The translations under genes were made by a program, and so were the position numbers. A DNA stretch of 64,000 nt from Taenia hydatigena. Taxonomy: Eukaryota > Platyhelminthes > Cestoda > Cyclophyllidea > Taeniidae. Shown piece after piece: positions 30,963-43,016 of the stretch. How positions within the stretch are numbered: the stretch's first letter is position 1; the number at the start of each line of letters is the position of its first letter. A model generated the notes under the pieces. It saw only the letters and a program-made list of their open reading frames with translations, made no database searches and was not told the origin of the DNA. The stretch lies in NCBI GenBank assembly GCA_036345935.2, contig JADWOT020000002.1:6323145-6387144 (forward strand), given 5' to 3'.

Positions 30963-33900
30963 GTAAGTCAACTGATCACAGAAATTCTTCTAGGGCATGT
31001 ATGATAATGTTAGGTTCATTAAACAACGTGTGCTTTCTAAGTTACACAAAATAGATTGCATGCTCGGTGCTATTTAAAGACGAGGTAAAATTAATTGATA
31101 TTAATCTCACCACTGTGTGTAGTTCATTGTTTAGTTAAGATGTATGTAAGCCTATGTGGTGTGAGGGTGTGCAGTGCAAGTCAAGATTGCATGCATAGCA
31201 GACAGTTTCTTATTATATTTGGCAATAGGCGTTGTTTCCGCTGTCGTCTTTGCTCATTCTGATGCGCCACAGCGTATTACCAGGACCTCGGCTCAGTGAT
31301 ATTCTCTAAATGACGCTGCTCGACGATCTCTCGCTCTTCTACCACGTGCCCATCCCCGTCATGGAAGAGCGTTTAGGAAGCGCGTTCTTGCCTTTATGGG
31401 TCTGGTCACCAACTGGATAGCGTGGATTTCAAGGATGGAGTGCTATGCGACACTAGGTATGTCACGATTTCATCCTTCAGTGCGCTGAAGCCCTTGAGCC
31501 TGTGCTGCGGTCGGGCTCCTCTCACTGAACTCTGGTCCTTGTGGCTGCTTCGTCGCCTCCCCGTCCTTTCATTCACACTCTCTTAACTTTGATTCCCCTT
31601 CCTGCATCGCAGGCAACACCATCCCCAATACATGCTTCCCTTCTCTGGTCTCGACGAGAGTTAGAGTCACATCCTATTTCGCTATATTGTGCCCCACGCT
31701 TCAAGCTCTCCATAGGAATAAGCTCCTTATTAATTTCGCCTTAATGGCATTTAAATAGTTGTTCCTTCATGGAATTGTATGCATGTCATTCTTTGTATTT
31801 TTAAAACAAATCTTCCTGCGTTGAGCGGAAACCATGCAACACATAATCCTTGATTTGCATTGCTATTTGGGAGTGGGTTATCCAGCGTTTTTGGGAGTAG
31901 CTAACATTGCATTTGCCCCACCCGAAGGACTTGTGCAATGTTACGACGCGATTGGTCTTGACACCAAATTTATCCCGTTATGAGGAAAAATGCAAGAGGA
32001 TTTCTTTTGGTATTTCGCCTCCAAGTGATCGGCCATAATTAAGACTTCCTGACGCAAATACGTGTCCATTTGCTAGTTTAAATCCAACATGCAACCGATC
32101 CTAACTTCAGATGGCATTGATTCAAAGGTGCGACAAGACCAACTGGATTTTAGCAAGATGAAGTCTTTTTTGATCAAACAGACCTTCCTTTAATCTTTTC
32201 GCCAGTGTTCCAAAAACATTTTCAGGAAATGATTAGTAAGTGGGTCCTATGAAGCCGAATCGAAGTTGCAAAACGCGAGTTACTCACCATTACTTATTTC
32301 AAGTGAACATGGAGAAGTATGCAACATAAGCTAACCGACGGTAATGCACCCCTATTGCCTGGCTGCTATTTTAGTACTTCTGCCTCGGTTTCCGGTTTCA
32401 TTAAAACCTCAAATTGCCTGCAATATAATTCTAAAACTTATGCTGGATAAGAAAGGCGCTGCAAGTGAGAGGCGAAAGAGCAACTGGAACCTTAAGTGCT
32501 ACTGATTCGTTATCTAACTAGAGTTCAGCTATTGCGTTAAAGATGCCTAAAATCATCCAACTTTCAATTACCAGGGGTAGCAAAATTTAAAAGCAGGAAA
32601 AAGGAGAAAACCATACACGGGTGGCGGTGCTCGAGGAAGCTCCATCTTTTAAATGACATAAATTATGCAGGTTAGATGAATACCATTAGCTCCAACATTC
32701 ACTTATATTTTAGCGCCAATGAATTTTGCTGATTCCATTAGCGCTTATGCAAAGGATATCCTCGGCGAAAATAGATGCCGGGGTCTTTCATGACTTTGAC
32801 ATCAACTAATGCCGCAAGGTACTAGCTCAGCTTATTAGAGACTTATTCCACCGCGACCAGGTGCCTAATGAGGATGATTTAGTGTACGGTTGAAATTTGC
32901 AACTCTTAGCAGAACGGGAAATTCAAGGCATTTTACTCGACAGGCTCAATGGCTAGGTGATTGTTTAATTCAGGGCAAGGATTCTGCCACATAGCGTTGC
33001 GGGAATGGCCACTCTATGACCAACAACAACTTTAGTCAGCTAATCGAGGTCGCAACAGAAAGCTTTAGGAACTCCTTCTGACAGCGCTTCCTGATATGCC
33101 CAACAGATGTACAAAACGTGAGCATCCATGTTGGATCCCTTCACGCTGCAACCCAATATCATGTGAGCTACATGTTCCATATCCTGCCTACACCAGAATG
33201 GTCCTAACAAAGTAGAAGCGCACTTCTTGACTCAGGTGCAGCCACGTTAAAAGCACACCTTAACTTTTCCTAAACCTGCGCAACGCGATGTTGCATCGAT
33301 GTTCTCTTTCCAGAACTGATCTCAGCTGTATGAGGAAGACCTTGATAAATGAAAGACATCGTTGGCAGTTGCAGTTGTGCCCAGAACTAACGTAGCATGT
33401 GATACTTGGAGCTGATTCTCCTCGTAATGCCAAAGCGGTTCGGAACTTCGCAAATAGCGCTTCTGCCTAATAATGCAGAGAAGCAAACACGGTTGCTGTG
33501 TTCTCGAAAGTGGACGCAACTGAAATCTCTAGCGCGCATTTTGAGGCTGCATCGAGTCTTACTAGCAAATTGCAGATGATTTGGGTGAGAGCCTGCTTTA
33601 AAAAAGGGCAAACGAGCTCTGGTAGCCAGTTGAGTTTCTAAGACAATAAAATGCAGGATGATGTGGAAATTTAGCGTAGAGGAGAGCTGAGCTATGAGAA
33701 GAATACGCCTTCGCAGGCTAAGAGCTCTCTTTGAATACAAATTGTCCGTGTTCATTCACACGCTGTGCTGGTGCAAATAAAATCCCACAATTAACCGCTT
33801 CGGGCAGATAGGGAGTGATCTATCATCATGCTGTCCCTTTAACATTCTTATGACATTCTCCTGCATCGGTTGCTTGTTCAAGGAAATGATATGCTTTAGC

Positions 33901-36900
33901 CTTTTCTTTGCTCCTTTCAACAGCGTGGAACGACTAAAGTTTTTGCCAGGCATGAACAATCATAAAGCTAGAGCTATGGCTTAGGGGACGCCTACTTGTG
34001 TGCATCATTGTGGTTTAGGCGTCATCTGCCTATCGCAGTCGGATGTGCTCATAATTAGAGAAAACAGATAAACTCGTTTTTTACCTAAAGACTGCCGTAT
34101 ACTAAACAATAGAGATATTACCAAGTATACAGACAGACAATCATGGGAAAGGAGAACTAGCACAGCTATATAGATCAGCGGGGAAGATATGAGTTCCAAG
34201 TCTTTGAACTCATCTTACCAACAAGCACTCTGTCTGTAATGTGCAGCTTCTGGAACAGCGCGCTCTAATGCGCACCGTTCTCGGCATTTTGAGGTGGGGT
34301 TTCGCCTCCCCCCTTGGCATGTTAACCTTCAGGCCACTTCTTCAGGTCCTTTCACAACGAGTCTATCCAAATGCAACTTATGAGGGCGGTGGAGCTAGGA
34401 AGTAGTCATCGCATTTATATATACATGTAAGCAAAGTTTTAACGTGAGTCCGAAGTCTCATATTGCGGCAGGCTTGGCAACGAATATTTTGCAGAGATTG
34501 CTATAAAAATCACTTTAAAACGCCCTCTTTAAGAATATATTTGTCTCAGTAAATAAGGTTATAAAAAAGGCACCCCAAAAATAAGAAATCGTAGCTTGTT
34601 GCAAAATATGAAATTCGGACCAAGGGGTGGAAAATTAAAGAAACTATAAATAAAAAACTGATCTTTTTAGCGAGGAAGTATACGTGACTACACAATCAAC
34701 AGGGAAACGAGTAGGCTGTCATGGCTCCTCATCTGTGTTTGATGATTAAAAGCTTTGCCCACTAGTGTGCAGGACCATGTCAGCGGTGGTGCCCGTGGCC
34801 TGTTGGGGCACACTACTAGTATCCAGGTGCTGCTTTCTGCACCGTAGCAGTAGTTGACGCTTTTACATGGTAAGCAGGCTCATCATTACGGCTTCACACT
34901 GTAAAGGTTTCAGACGCCATTGTGAGATGAAAATTTCCACCTAGTTTAGTGCACTTACTTCCCTGAAGTCAAGAGACAAATCCAGCTCCACGCCTTCGTG
35001 TTTTCTACGACTTTTTTTCAAATAAATGTTTTATTTTGGCGAATATCTAGGTTTTGCCTTCAGGCAAATGCTCAGATACAGTGCGATTGAGGTTGAGCAC
35101 TAACGGTGGGTCAACGTGAAACTTCATTCGGCTCAGCAGCTTTGTCTATTTTATTATGAGTGATATTGCGCTTTGACTGGAAGCTGAGATTGCTGCATGT
35201 ACAGAGTGGTATGTATTTAACGCAACAATAGATTAGCCCAAGTATGCAGCGCTTCATGCGTTCCACGCTTTGATCTGGAAATAACCCTAGTAAAACTCTG
35301 ATTGATGGCTTTCTACGGTGCTGTAGCAAAAAAGTTAGAAGAACTTTAATTCCAAAACCATGCTTAATCTTTTAATTCTATTCTAGAATTAATTGAAATT
35401 GGAAACCACGTGCTATGATACGTCCGCTTTAAAACAAGTGACAGTTGGAAATGACCGCAATGTAATGCTAAGTATTTCGCTACAAGAGCTAAGACTTCAA
35501 AATCGCATGGCCACAATCCATTTTTGTTTTATATAAAATTGCTCAATTTGTACTTGGCTCTTTCTTCCATCCATGAGAGTTATGATATTTTGTGTTATAC
35601 AACAAAAATTTAGACCTGGTCTATGGGTAAAAGATACGGCAAAGATAGCTAAAAGTACAAGTGTACATAGCTGGGTTATATTCTGCCTATTTAGATCTGG
35701 GATCGATCAGAATTATGCAATTTCAGCTCGCTTTATTTAGCAATTACTTGCGGTGGTTATCGTTAGGGTCTGGCTGATGATAAGAGCGCCTAGTTTGGCA
35801 CAGAAAAAAATTGGATTTCTCCGTAACAAGAATTGACCCAAATTGAGAGTTGGATGCACGCTTTATTCCACGAATACCTTTGGCAAGGATATGGGCAATA
35901 ATTCGCTTTTCCCTTCATCTGATCCTAAATTGATCAGAAATGAAACTTGTCATCCTGCTTTTAACTGTAATTGCTCGCATCGGTTCCCATTTTATAATTT
36001 CCGCATTTAGGTTCGGCCGATGCCCAATGCTTCCACTTTAGCAAAGAAATCAGGAACAACAAGTTTACGGGTCCTTGTTGATTTTTATCCACGTGGGTTT
36101 CCAATTGATCAGAATCAGGATTAAGTAGTTCACTCCCTTCTGTAAGAGATGAAGGCAGTTCTTATTATAAAATCGGACAAAATAGGCGTAGATGGTGGAT
36201 ATGGTATCTATTTTCCCAAAGCAATGCTAGGGGACCAAAATTATATGGATGCGCTCTGTTTTATCCATTTGGCCGAGACTCATGCAGCATCGGAAACCAG
36301 CAGCTTACTTCCCTCTTTCAATTCTTGCGGCAGTTCTTGTTATAAAATGTGATAATGCAGGTGTGGCCTAAACGCAAGTGGTTCGTGGCGGAAAAGAAAA
36401 CAGAGAGAGTACTGTAATGAAGGTGGAAATGCGGAAAGGGAGAAAGGCGTGTGCACTGATAACAAAGCTAAAATGGTTCCCATTTAAACAGTGATGGTGT
36501 GGGTGTTTGAGAATATGGGACAGAGGAAGGAACTTTGATTATGATAAATCAGGAAGTGCAATTATGGGAAGTGCTTGCTTGATTGAGCAAAAATATCAAG
36601 CTCCTCATAATTTTTTTCCTTATCAATTGCATTTCTTGGATGATTTATTCTTTTCGCATCTGCTTTGGCTTTTTCTCCTTTCTTATATTCGCTTCATCCA
36701 TGTGCCACTTTTCCCTTCGATTTCTTTGTTGCCATATTTCCTATTTTTATTTAGAATCTTTATTCATTCTAGTGGTAGCGCAGAGAAAGGGATGTTATTT
36801 AGACGCGGTGAAATTACTGCAATCGGTTATGCCCGCCACCCTCCTCTCTCCTCATTCGCTCGCGTACACAAACGGCCATTGATGATGAAAGGTAAAATGA

Positions 36901-38560
36901 GTAGCTTATTTCCGAAAGTCTCAATCACTTTATACAATCATGCCACAGAGTTCAAGGGATGAGGCGAAGAATTAACCACTAATGAATGAACCGCCGGATA
37001 ATCTTTTTAGTCCTTTTCCATGTTACTTGCTGATCCATGATTAAAAAAATAGCGGAGAAAAAGTCCGCGAAAAGGTTATGTATACGTTTATTGATACGTT
37101 AGCAGCATCGCGGTCTTGCCACCTGATTTTAGATTAGCTTTACGCAACCGCAACCAACGTTTACTTATTCGTTGCCCTTCTGAGCCTTTGCACTGTAGTT
37201 AACCTGGCGACATGATGTGAACCAACGAATCGCCCTCTCTAACCAGAGTGCTCCTGCATTCCGCGCATGCTGCTATTCATTCTGCAGCCTTGTAGACATG
37301 TTTACGAGAAATTTTACCTGGATTACTGTGCTCACACTCAGTGCGGAAATTCAAGACAATGAGTGCACCCAAGTACAGAATCACACCTTCGGATGGGAGT
37401 AGGGTGTCTCCACTGCCTTAACCACACATTCGCAGCCTTGGTCGACATTGATTTATATGGCTTTGTAGGCGTAATCCTACCGAATGCAAAATCTGTAATC
37501 TTCGTTGAGAATTGCACTACAGCACAATCACAACCACAATTGTGCAATCCGATTTCGTATCGACTTAGTTTTTAGCTAACTGAAAGCTCCCACCTTAACT
37601 CACATTTTAGGACCTTATGCCATATATTTTGCTTTAATAGCCAGCCCACAGCCACCCGTCTGCGTGAAAGAAAGGCGTTGAAGTGATTTGACATGAGGCT
37701 AGAAGTCAAAAGATTAGTGCACGAACTGCCAAGCTCCATGCAATTTGTGATAGCAGACTTGAAACATCAGCATTCTAACCTTACAAGCTAATAAAGTGCA
37801 GCTGACGTAGTAAGTGGTTAGACTGCAAAGCAGTTATGTGCATCATAAAGTTACTTGTGTGTTTTACGACCAATAATAATGAGTGCTATTAGAACTTAAG
37901 GTCACTTGAACCGAGTCAAAATTTAGTCCATAGCATCTTTCTTTTAGCGTAGCCATGGTAAGCAAGTATCATTTTTATGATCCCGAGGCCTGAGCCCTAC
38001 TTGGGACTCAAGAGGGACTCCATAATTTGTGTTCAAAGAAGTCCGTTAATTCCGCAGCTATAAACTGATAACTTTTTCATGTTCCACACCCATGACACTA
38101 CTGTATAATTTGAGAGGGGTTTCCATTAAATCATGCTATTCTTTTTAGCTTTAATGTTGGTAGCATTATGTAAATCACTACCATTATTATCCGCTTGGAT
38201 GAGTGGTGAGTGGGTGTTGGAAGAGCAGCAGTTGATGAACTCCGGCGGTGCCGTTAAGCCGTTGCTGTTTTTTTTAAGAAGTCACTAGATCTTCTATTAG
38301 CAGTGGGGATGAGATGGATGCCGACTTCTTTCCCTTGTCATAGAGAAATCTAGCAGGCACAAATATAAACAAAGACACCTTTTAACACTTGCCTCACCCC
38401 ATAGGACTACGTCTGCAAAATGTGTCCAATGTTTAAAAAACAACGAAAACATGGTAGCTGCTCCTACGAAGGAAACATTCACCTTAAATATGCTCTCCGA
38501 TCCAGTTTAATATACTACTAGAAGTCATTTTTCTTTCGCAGTTACTAGAATAACTGTACC
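30963..38560. other. Long stretch without an identifiable gene
   Basis: The sequence at 31250-31740 is pyrimidine-rich and compact in splice-like sites. Short protein-like runs occur there (for example ARRSLALLPRAHPRHGRAFR near 31330, and a possible terminal exon ending PFSGLDES at about 31665), so 3' exons of the preceding gene are possible. From 31.7 to 38.5 kb I see only scattered frames: a 122-codon minus frame at 33387-33755, a lysine-rich minus frame at 33756-33959, and a T-rich 151-codon + frame at 36507-36962. None has a recognisable motif. No RNA gene, microsatellite array or transposon end was recognised. Confidence 0.4.
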
Positions 38561-38589
38561 ATGAGACAGAAAAAGCGCACATAAATTCG

Positions 38590-39280
38590 TAATTAGCCCT
38601 GAATCAAACATTAATTCGAGAGATGTTCACATCATACAGACTGTGGAGACAAAAGTGAACCAGTGCAGAGCAAAACTGGGGTCATATAAGCTTCATGATT
38701 CGCATTCCCATTACAAGACACCACATTCCAATCTGACAGTCTTTGAAGGGAACAAGCGCAAAGGGAAGGGTGTGCAAACTCACTCAAAAGGCTTATCAAT
38801 GAAAGGCGCACTTCGCTGCTCCTACGACAGTTTTGAAATAGACAAACAATAAAATGCTCCACGAATTGGAAATAAATATACAATGCACATTTGGGTGCAG
38901 CATTTAAGTTAGAGACGGAGAAATTGGCCACTTGTTGTAACCTCGAAGGCGCTATCAATGTCGGGATGACACAGACATGGTGTCGGTGGAAGTAGCTTGT
39001 TGCGAACAGGATCAGTGTGTACAAAGGAGCTAGGATCATGGCGTGGGTAAGGCCGAACGATTCGCGACAATCTCCTTTAGCACAACAAATCTGGATCAAA
39101 TATTAATTCGCGAGGTGATCATGCCATACAGCGTATGGGGCAGAAGCGACCAGCACGACGCAATTACTGAGGTCATATACAACTACATGATTCATATTCT
39201 TTTAAAGGGTGTCAAAATCCAACCTGACAGAACTTGAAGAGAATAAGTGAAAAGGAAAGGCCACGAATACCGTGAAAATT
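38590..39280 (+). repeat. Decayed direct tandem duplication
   Basis: The block ctgaatcaaacattaattcg at about 38600 recurs as ctggatcaaatattaattcg at about 39091. Collinear matches (catacagactgtgg against catacagcgtatgg; tctgacagtctttgaag against cctgacagaacttgaag) continue over about 200 bp. The offset is about 500 bp. No convincing coding frame is shared. Confidence 0.6.
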
Positions 39281-41190
39281 TAAATAACCACCAGCCGACT
39301 GATACGTCGTGGGATCGCGTGCAAGATATGGAACGAAACACGGTGTCCACCAAAATGCCAGTTGTAGTTCTGAATGCCATAGCTTTCCCACTCGCCTCTA
39401 TGGTCCCACACTCAAAACAGTTAGGCACAGGAATTTCAGCCAGCTAATATCTCATTCACTAGCACATCACCTAGTCAACAATCCTGCTTTTGATGACCCT
39501 AAAAGCCTCAGATGGAAAATGAGTCTTGCAGTCAAGCCCCTAATTAGCCACTACATGCTGACCAACGCTTGGATGTTGAAAAGCACACAATTCTGCGCGA
39601 TAATCACACTGCCCAACAGCTCGTTTACTCACTCCTTATTGAGGGTAGCTGACTACAGGAAGTGACGAAACGATACGCATCTTCTCCCTATTTTGTCTTC
39701 TTGTTAAAATTACATCCAGTTACACTGAGACATTTTCTCACTACGCTAAACGTACCATTGGCTTGATACAATATTCTCCTGACTAGTCTCTGCGAGACAG
39801 GCTATAAAAATAGATAAATGGAAAAAATCCATCTAATCCGTTCTTTAGGGGTTAAAATGACTGCGAATCGCCATTGGATAATAATAATAATTACACAAAT
39901 AAAATATAAAAAATTATGCTTCGAAATTCGGAGGCATAGAATAAGGTGGCTCAAATAATAGCAGCAGACATATAAGCTCTAAAGTTGCTTGACAGGACGC
40001 AGGCGATGGTACGATTTAGAGACCTCTGGTGTCCGTCCAGCCATCAAGGTAGTGCTACGTCGGTGAGGGTTAGTACACGCGTGCTTGACCATAGTAGCGA
40101 GCCCGCGAGAGGTTGCTGGCTTACTCGACTGCTCTGTACTTATTTACTCCCTGCCCAACATTACCCTCCTCCTCACTCATCCGCTTTCTTCCCTACTCAC
40201 TCGTGCGCCTTTCACAGCCATTCCATTTCTTATCACGCATTTGCTCAACAGCCAACGAAGTTTTTCACGCTTTAACCCTTTACTGAATTCAGCAGGAGGT
40301 TTCATTTTGGCCGATTGTTTAAATTTCTTGCATTCGTGTTTGGAAATACATACTTCAACTATTTTAGTGGGCTGATTTAAAGCACATTTAATTTCCAACA
40401 GCCCTAACTAATTCTATCTATTTAGAATCCAAATATGAACCACTTTATATCCTCTACGAATACTTCTTAGTTAATGTTAACCATATTGTCGGCAGATAGC
40501 TTAGCATTTTGAAGTGCAGGATAAATTGGAATTTTACGAAGTTCTCTCATATTTTCCCCAAGTTGTGAACAGAACACCAGCGATAAGCCATTTTGGCACT
40601 TCAGGGTGGCTGATCTATCTGCATGACTGACTGATTATTTAGTGGCACAGATATGGTCCTAAAAGCGGCTTTTTTATTTCGCTCTTCGTATTCTTCAGGA
40701 GCCCTACTTCTTATAAATTTTGGCAAATTATGCCACTTTTGTTATCTCGCGCTATCGTCTGTCAATCCTCTAAGCTTTCTGTGACTTCTGGAGTGACTTT
40801 ATCCTTATTTCGACCTCCATATAGTCATTTTTGTTCTCACTTCCTTTTGTGAGATGGATCTAGGTGAAAGCAATCTCCACACCGTGGTCAGCGGTCTCGT
40901 ATCACACGTGCCCACCGAGGGGATGCAGGGATTACTGGGCATCTTAATGTACAATCTCTAATCTGCCATGATGTTTGGTATCGAGTCGTAGGGTCAGCTA
41001 CTTTGCGTGCGCATCACAGTGCATGTTCTTCACTCATGTAGATATTGCTAGATATGGCTTTATAAATTACATCGATAAAAAATAAACGACTGGTTTAATG
41101 TTAGCAATAAAAGCTATAAATTTTTATGCCGATCAATATTAAATAGTGATTAGCTAGTGCAAACCCAAATAATAGCAAAATCCCTGTTAT
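39281..41190. other. No gene identified
   Basis: Overlapping + frames at 39247-39665 and 39985-40375 lack motifs. The stretch 40130-40210 is C- and T-rich. I see nothing else that can be named. Confidence 0.35.
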
Positions 41191-43016
41191 TCATGCCGCA
41201 ATTGTTTCATCGTTTTGAACGATTTCAAATTTTTACCTCAAATCGCCGACAGCTTGGTAGAAACCCATGTCTGCGTGCAACAACGAACAGGAAAATCAAC
41301 AGTCGAAAACGCGAAACTGCCTCTTTTTAGGCGCATGTCTACTTCCAAATCACTTGGATGAGTGTACGTCTTTAAGAGGTAGGTTAAGGTAGCTCGTTGA
41401 AGAGCTCTAAAACGCAAGCGAACAAATTTTGGTCAATGCACTTGCATTTACGCTTACAAGCCACTTTAAAACGGGGTTTTCTATACATACACACTCATCT
41501 GTTGCTTATCTGACGCTACTGCCTCATCATCAGAAACAATCACACTATCGGTGCAATATGGTGTGATATAATGCAATACATTGCATCTCGAAGGTTCCGT
41601 AAGGTAATGAGCAAAACGGACAACGCAGATCCAAGATTGCTGAAACACGTTAAGCATAAGTAGTGTAAGGTTCTAAAGTCGTGAGGCATTTTATTTGACT
41701 TGGCTAATAGTTGCCTGAGTTCTCGTCATTTGGACTATAACAGGGATTGTCCTGCTTAGAAAGCCATGTTTATTCTCAGGCTGACGTAAAAACCCTATGC
41801 ATAAACACACTTTTGCATAAGTAAAAGCTCTCAATTATGTGCGGATTCATGTGTACAGAAATGGTTGTAAGCGAAGAAGTGTATTCAAAAATGAATAGCA
41901 TTTGCAAACATGGTCGGGAGCCAATTGCAAGAGCATTAGGATGACCCTTCTGAATAAAGCGAAGCTCACTGTGCATCTGTAGACATGCGTTTTATTGAAG
42001 AGAATATAGAGCTGCGCAAAGCCCTGTAAATGAGACTAGAATAAATTAAACGGATAAGCAAGGGTATCTTCCATATCTGCTGTCAGTATTATATGTGGTT
42101 AATGAGCAGAGGAGCAGTGGTTGCTTGCAGGGTCAAAAACTTTTACTTTGCAGGCAAGTGATTCGAGCATATTTGAAAGATAAGAAGTTGTTCCCTAAGT
42201 TAGACTTGACATACCGGATATTTTGGAAGACTATGTTCTAGCATGCTTAAACCAGAACATCGTTTTCTTGTCAGCAGTGGGTTAAAACTGCCTACCAATG
42301 CACAGTGCATGGGGCTAAAATAATAAGTTATGGGCTGGTGCATCAAGTAATCCAAAACCCATTATTGCTAAAGATTTTTCCGATCCTCCCGACTCCTCTA
42401 CACTCATTAATCTATGGATGTTGCTTTACTTATTTTATTAATTGGAAATAGCAAGGAATAATTTAAAAAATCGGTGGTCTGCCTATTAAACATATGCCTC
42501 CTCGTTGGCGTGCCCTTACCTTGGCGATTTTCAAAGATTGTAACTAATGGGCATATCGACGAGGTCGCTTTGACAGCAGAAGAGCATTTATTGATCATTA
42601 ACAAATGCAGAAACGTGAGTTCACACAAGTGAATTTCGCGTCTGCGCTTTGGTCGAAAGGATGAAAACCCGACTAGTGACCCAAGGATCCGAATCGACTG
42701 GCAAGATTATCGGCAATGCAAGCGCTACGTTTCTAGCGTATCGAATGCAGCGCCCTCTAACCCAATTGGAAGAGGCTGGATGCTAAATTATGCTCGCCAG
42801 GGTATGCGTAGTCAGAATCCAGTGTCAAGACTGATTGCTGTCAAGTTTGATGCAAATCTTGGTAGAGCTGGTCCTCACATAGTGAAAAGGAGTGAGGGGA
42901 ATTCACTATGCAGGGACTCCAATGTAGGAGAAACATGTTTCATCCTTTCCAACGGTGACTTTACTCAAGTGAACTTAAAATTGCTGAGCAAAAGTTCACT
43001 AGGCTGGTTACGGTGA
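41190..43016 (+). repeat. Segmental array, copy I
   Basis: 41200-41600 matches 46120-46530 (for example aacaaattttggtcaatgca against aagcaaattttggttaccgc). 41780-42010 matches 47420-47640 (shared gcataaacaca and actgtgcatctgtaga). 42820-42900 matches about 47780-47860 at the protein level. The order is collinear, with length differences of several hundred bases between blocks, so these are old direct duplicates. Confidence 0.65.
42633..43016 (+). CDS. Unknown-family ORF, copy I
   Basis: A frame of 127 codons runs to TGA 43014-43016 and is protein-like throughout: RIDWQDYRQCKRYVSSVSNA, NPIGRGWMLNYARQG, then IAVKFDANLGRAGPHIVKR. There is no ATG near its start, so it is likely an exon with an upstream acceptor. 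An optional GTATGC donor follows ARQG at about 42800. The block IAVKFDANLGRAGPHIVKR aligns with TIKLDMNFGEIGLYVAKR of the ORF at 47653-47931. A short upstream exon-like piece after gcatctgtag (about 41974-42010, FIEENIEL) also has a partner in copy II (FKDENGELL). Function unknown. Confidence 0.45.
   Translation: MSRLRFGRKDENPTSDPRIRIDWQDYRQCKRYVSSVSNAAPSNPIGRGWMLNYARQGMRSQNPVSRLIAVKFDANLGRAGPHIVKRSEGNSLCRDSNVGETCFILSNGDFTQVNLKLLSKSSLGWLR

Noticed and set aside
33387..33755. 122-codon minus-strand ORF
   Set aside because: There is no recognisable motif, overlapping frames are equally open, and no homologous copy is available to test it.
36507..36962. 151-codon + strand ORF
   Set aside because: It starts at TTG, is driven by a T-rich stretch, overlaps another open frame and has no motif or splice support.
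41776..41976. Minus ORF with HMNPH resembling the end of a C2H2 finger
   Set aside because: The Cys pair and spacing are wrong, and the block aligns with 47.42-47.58 kb rather than with the real finger exon.
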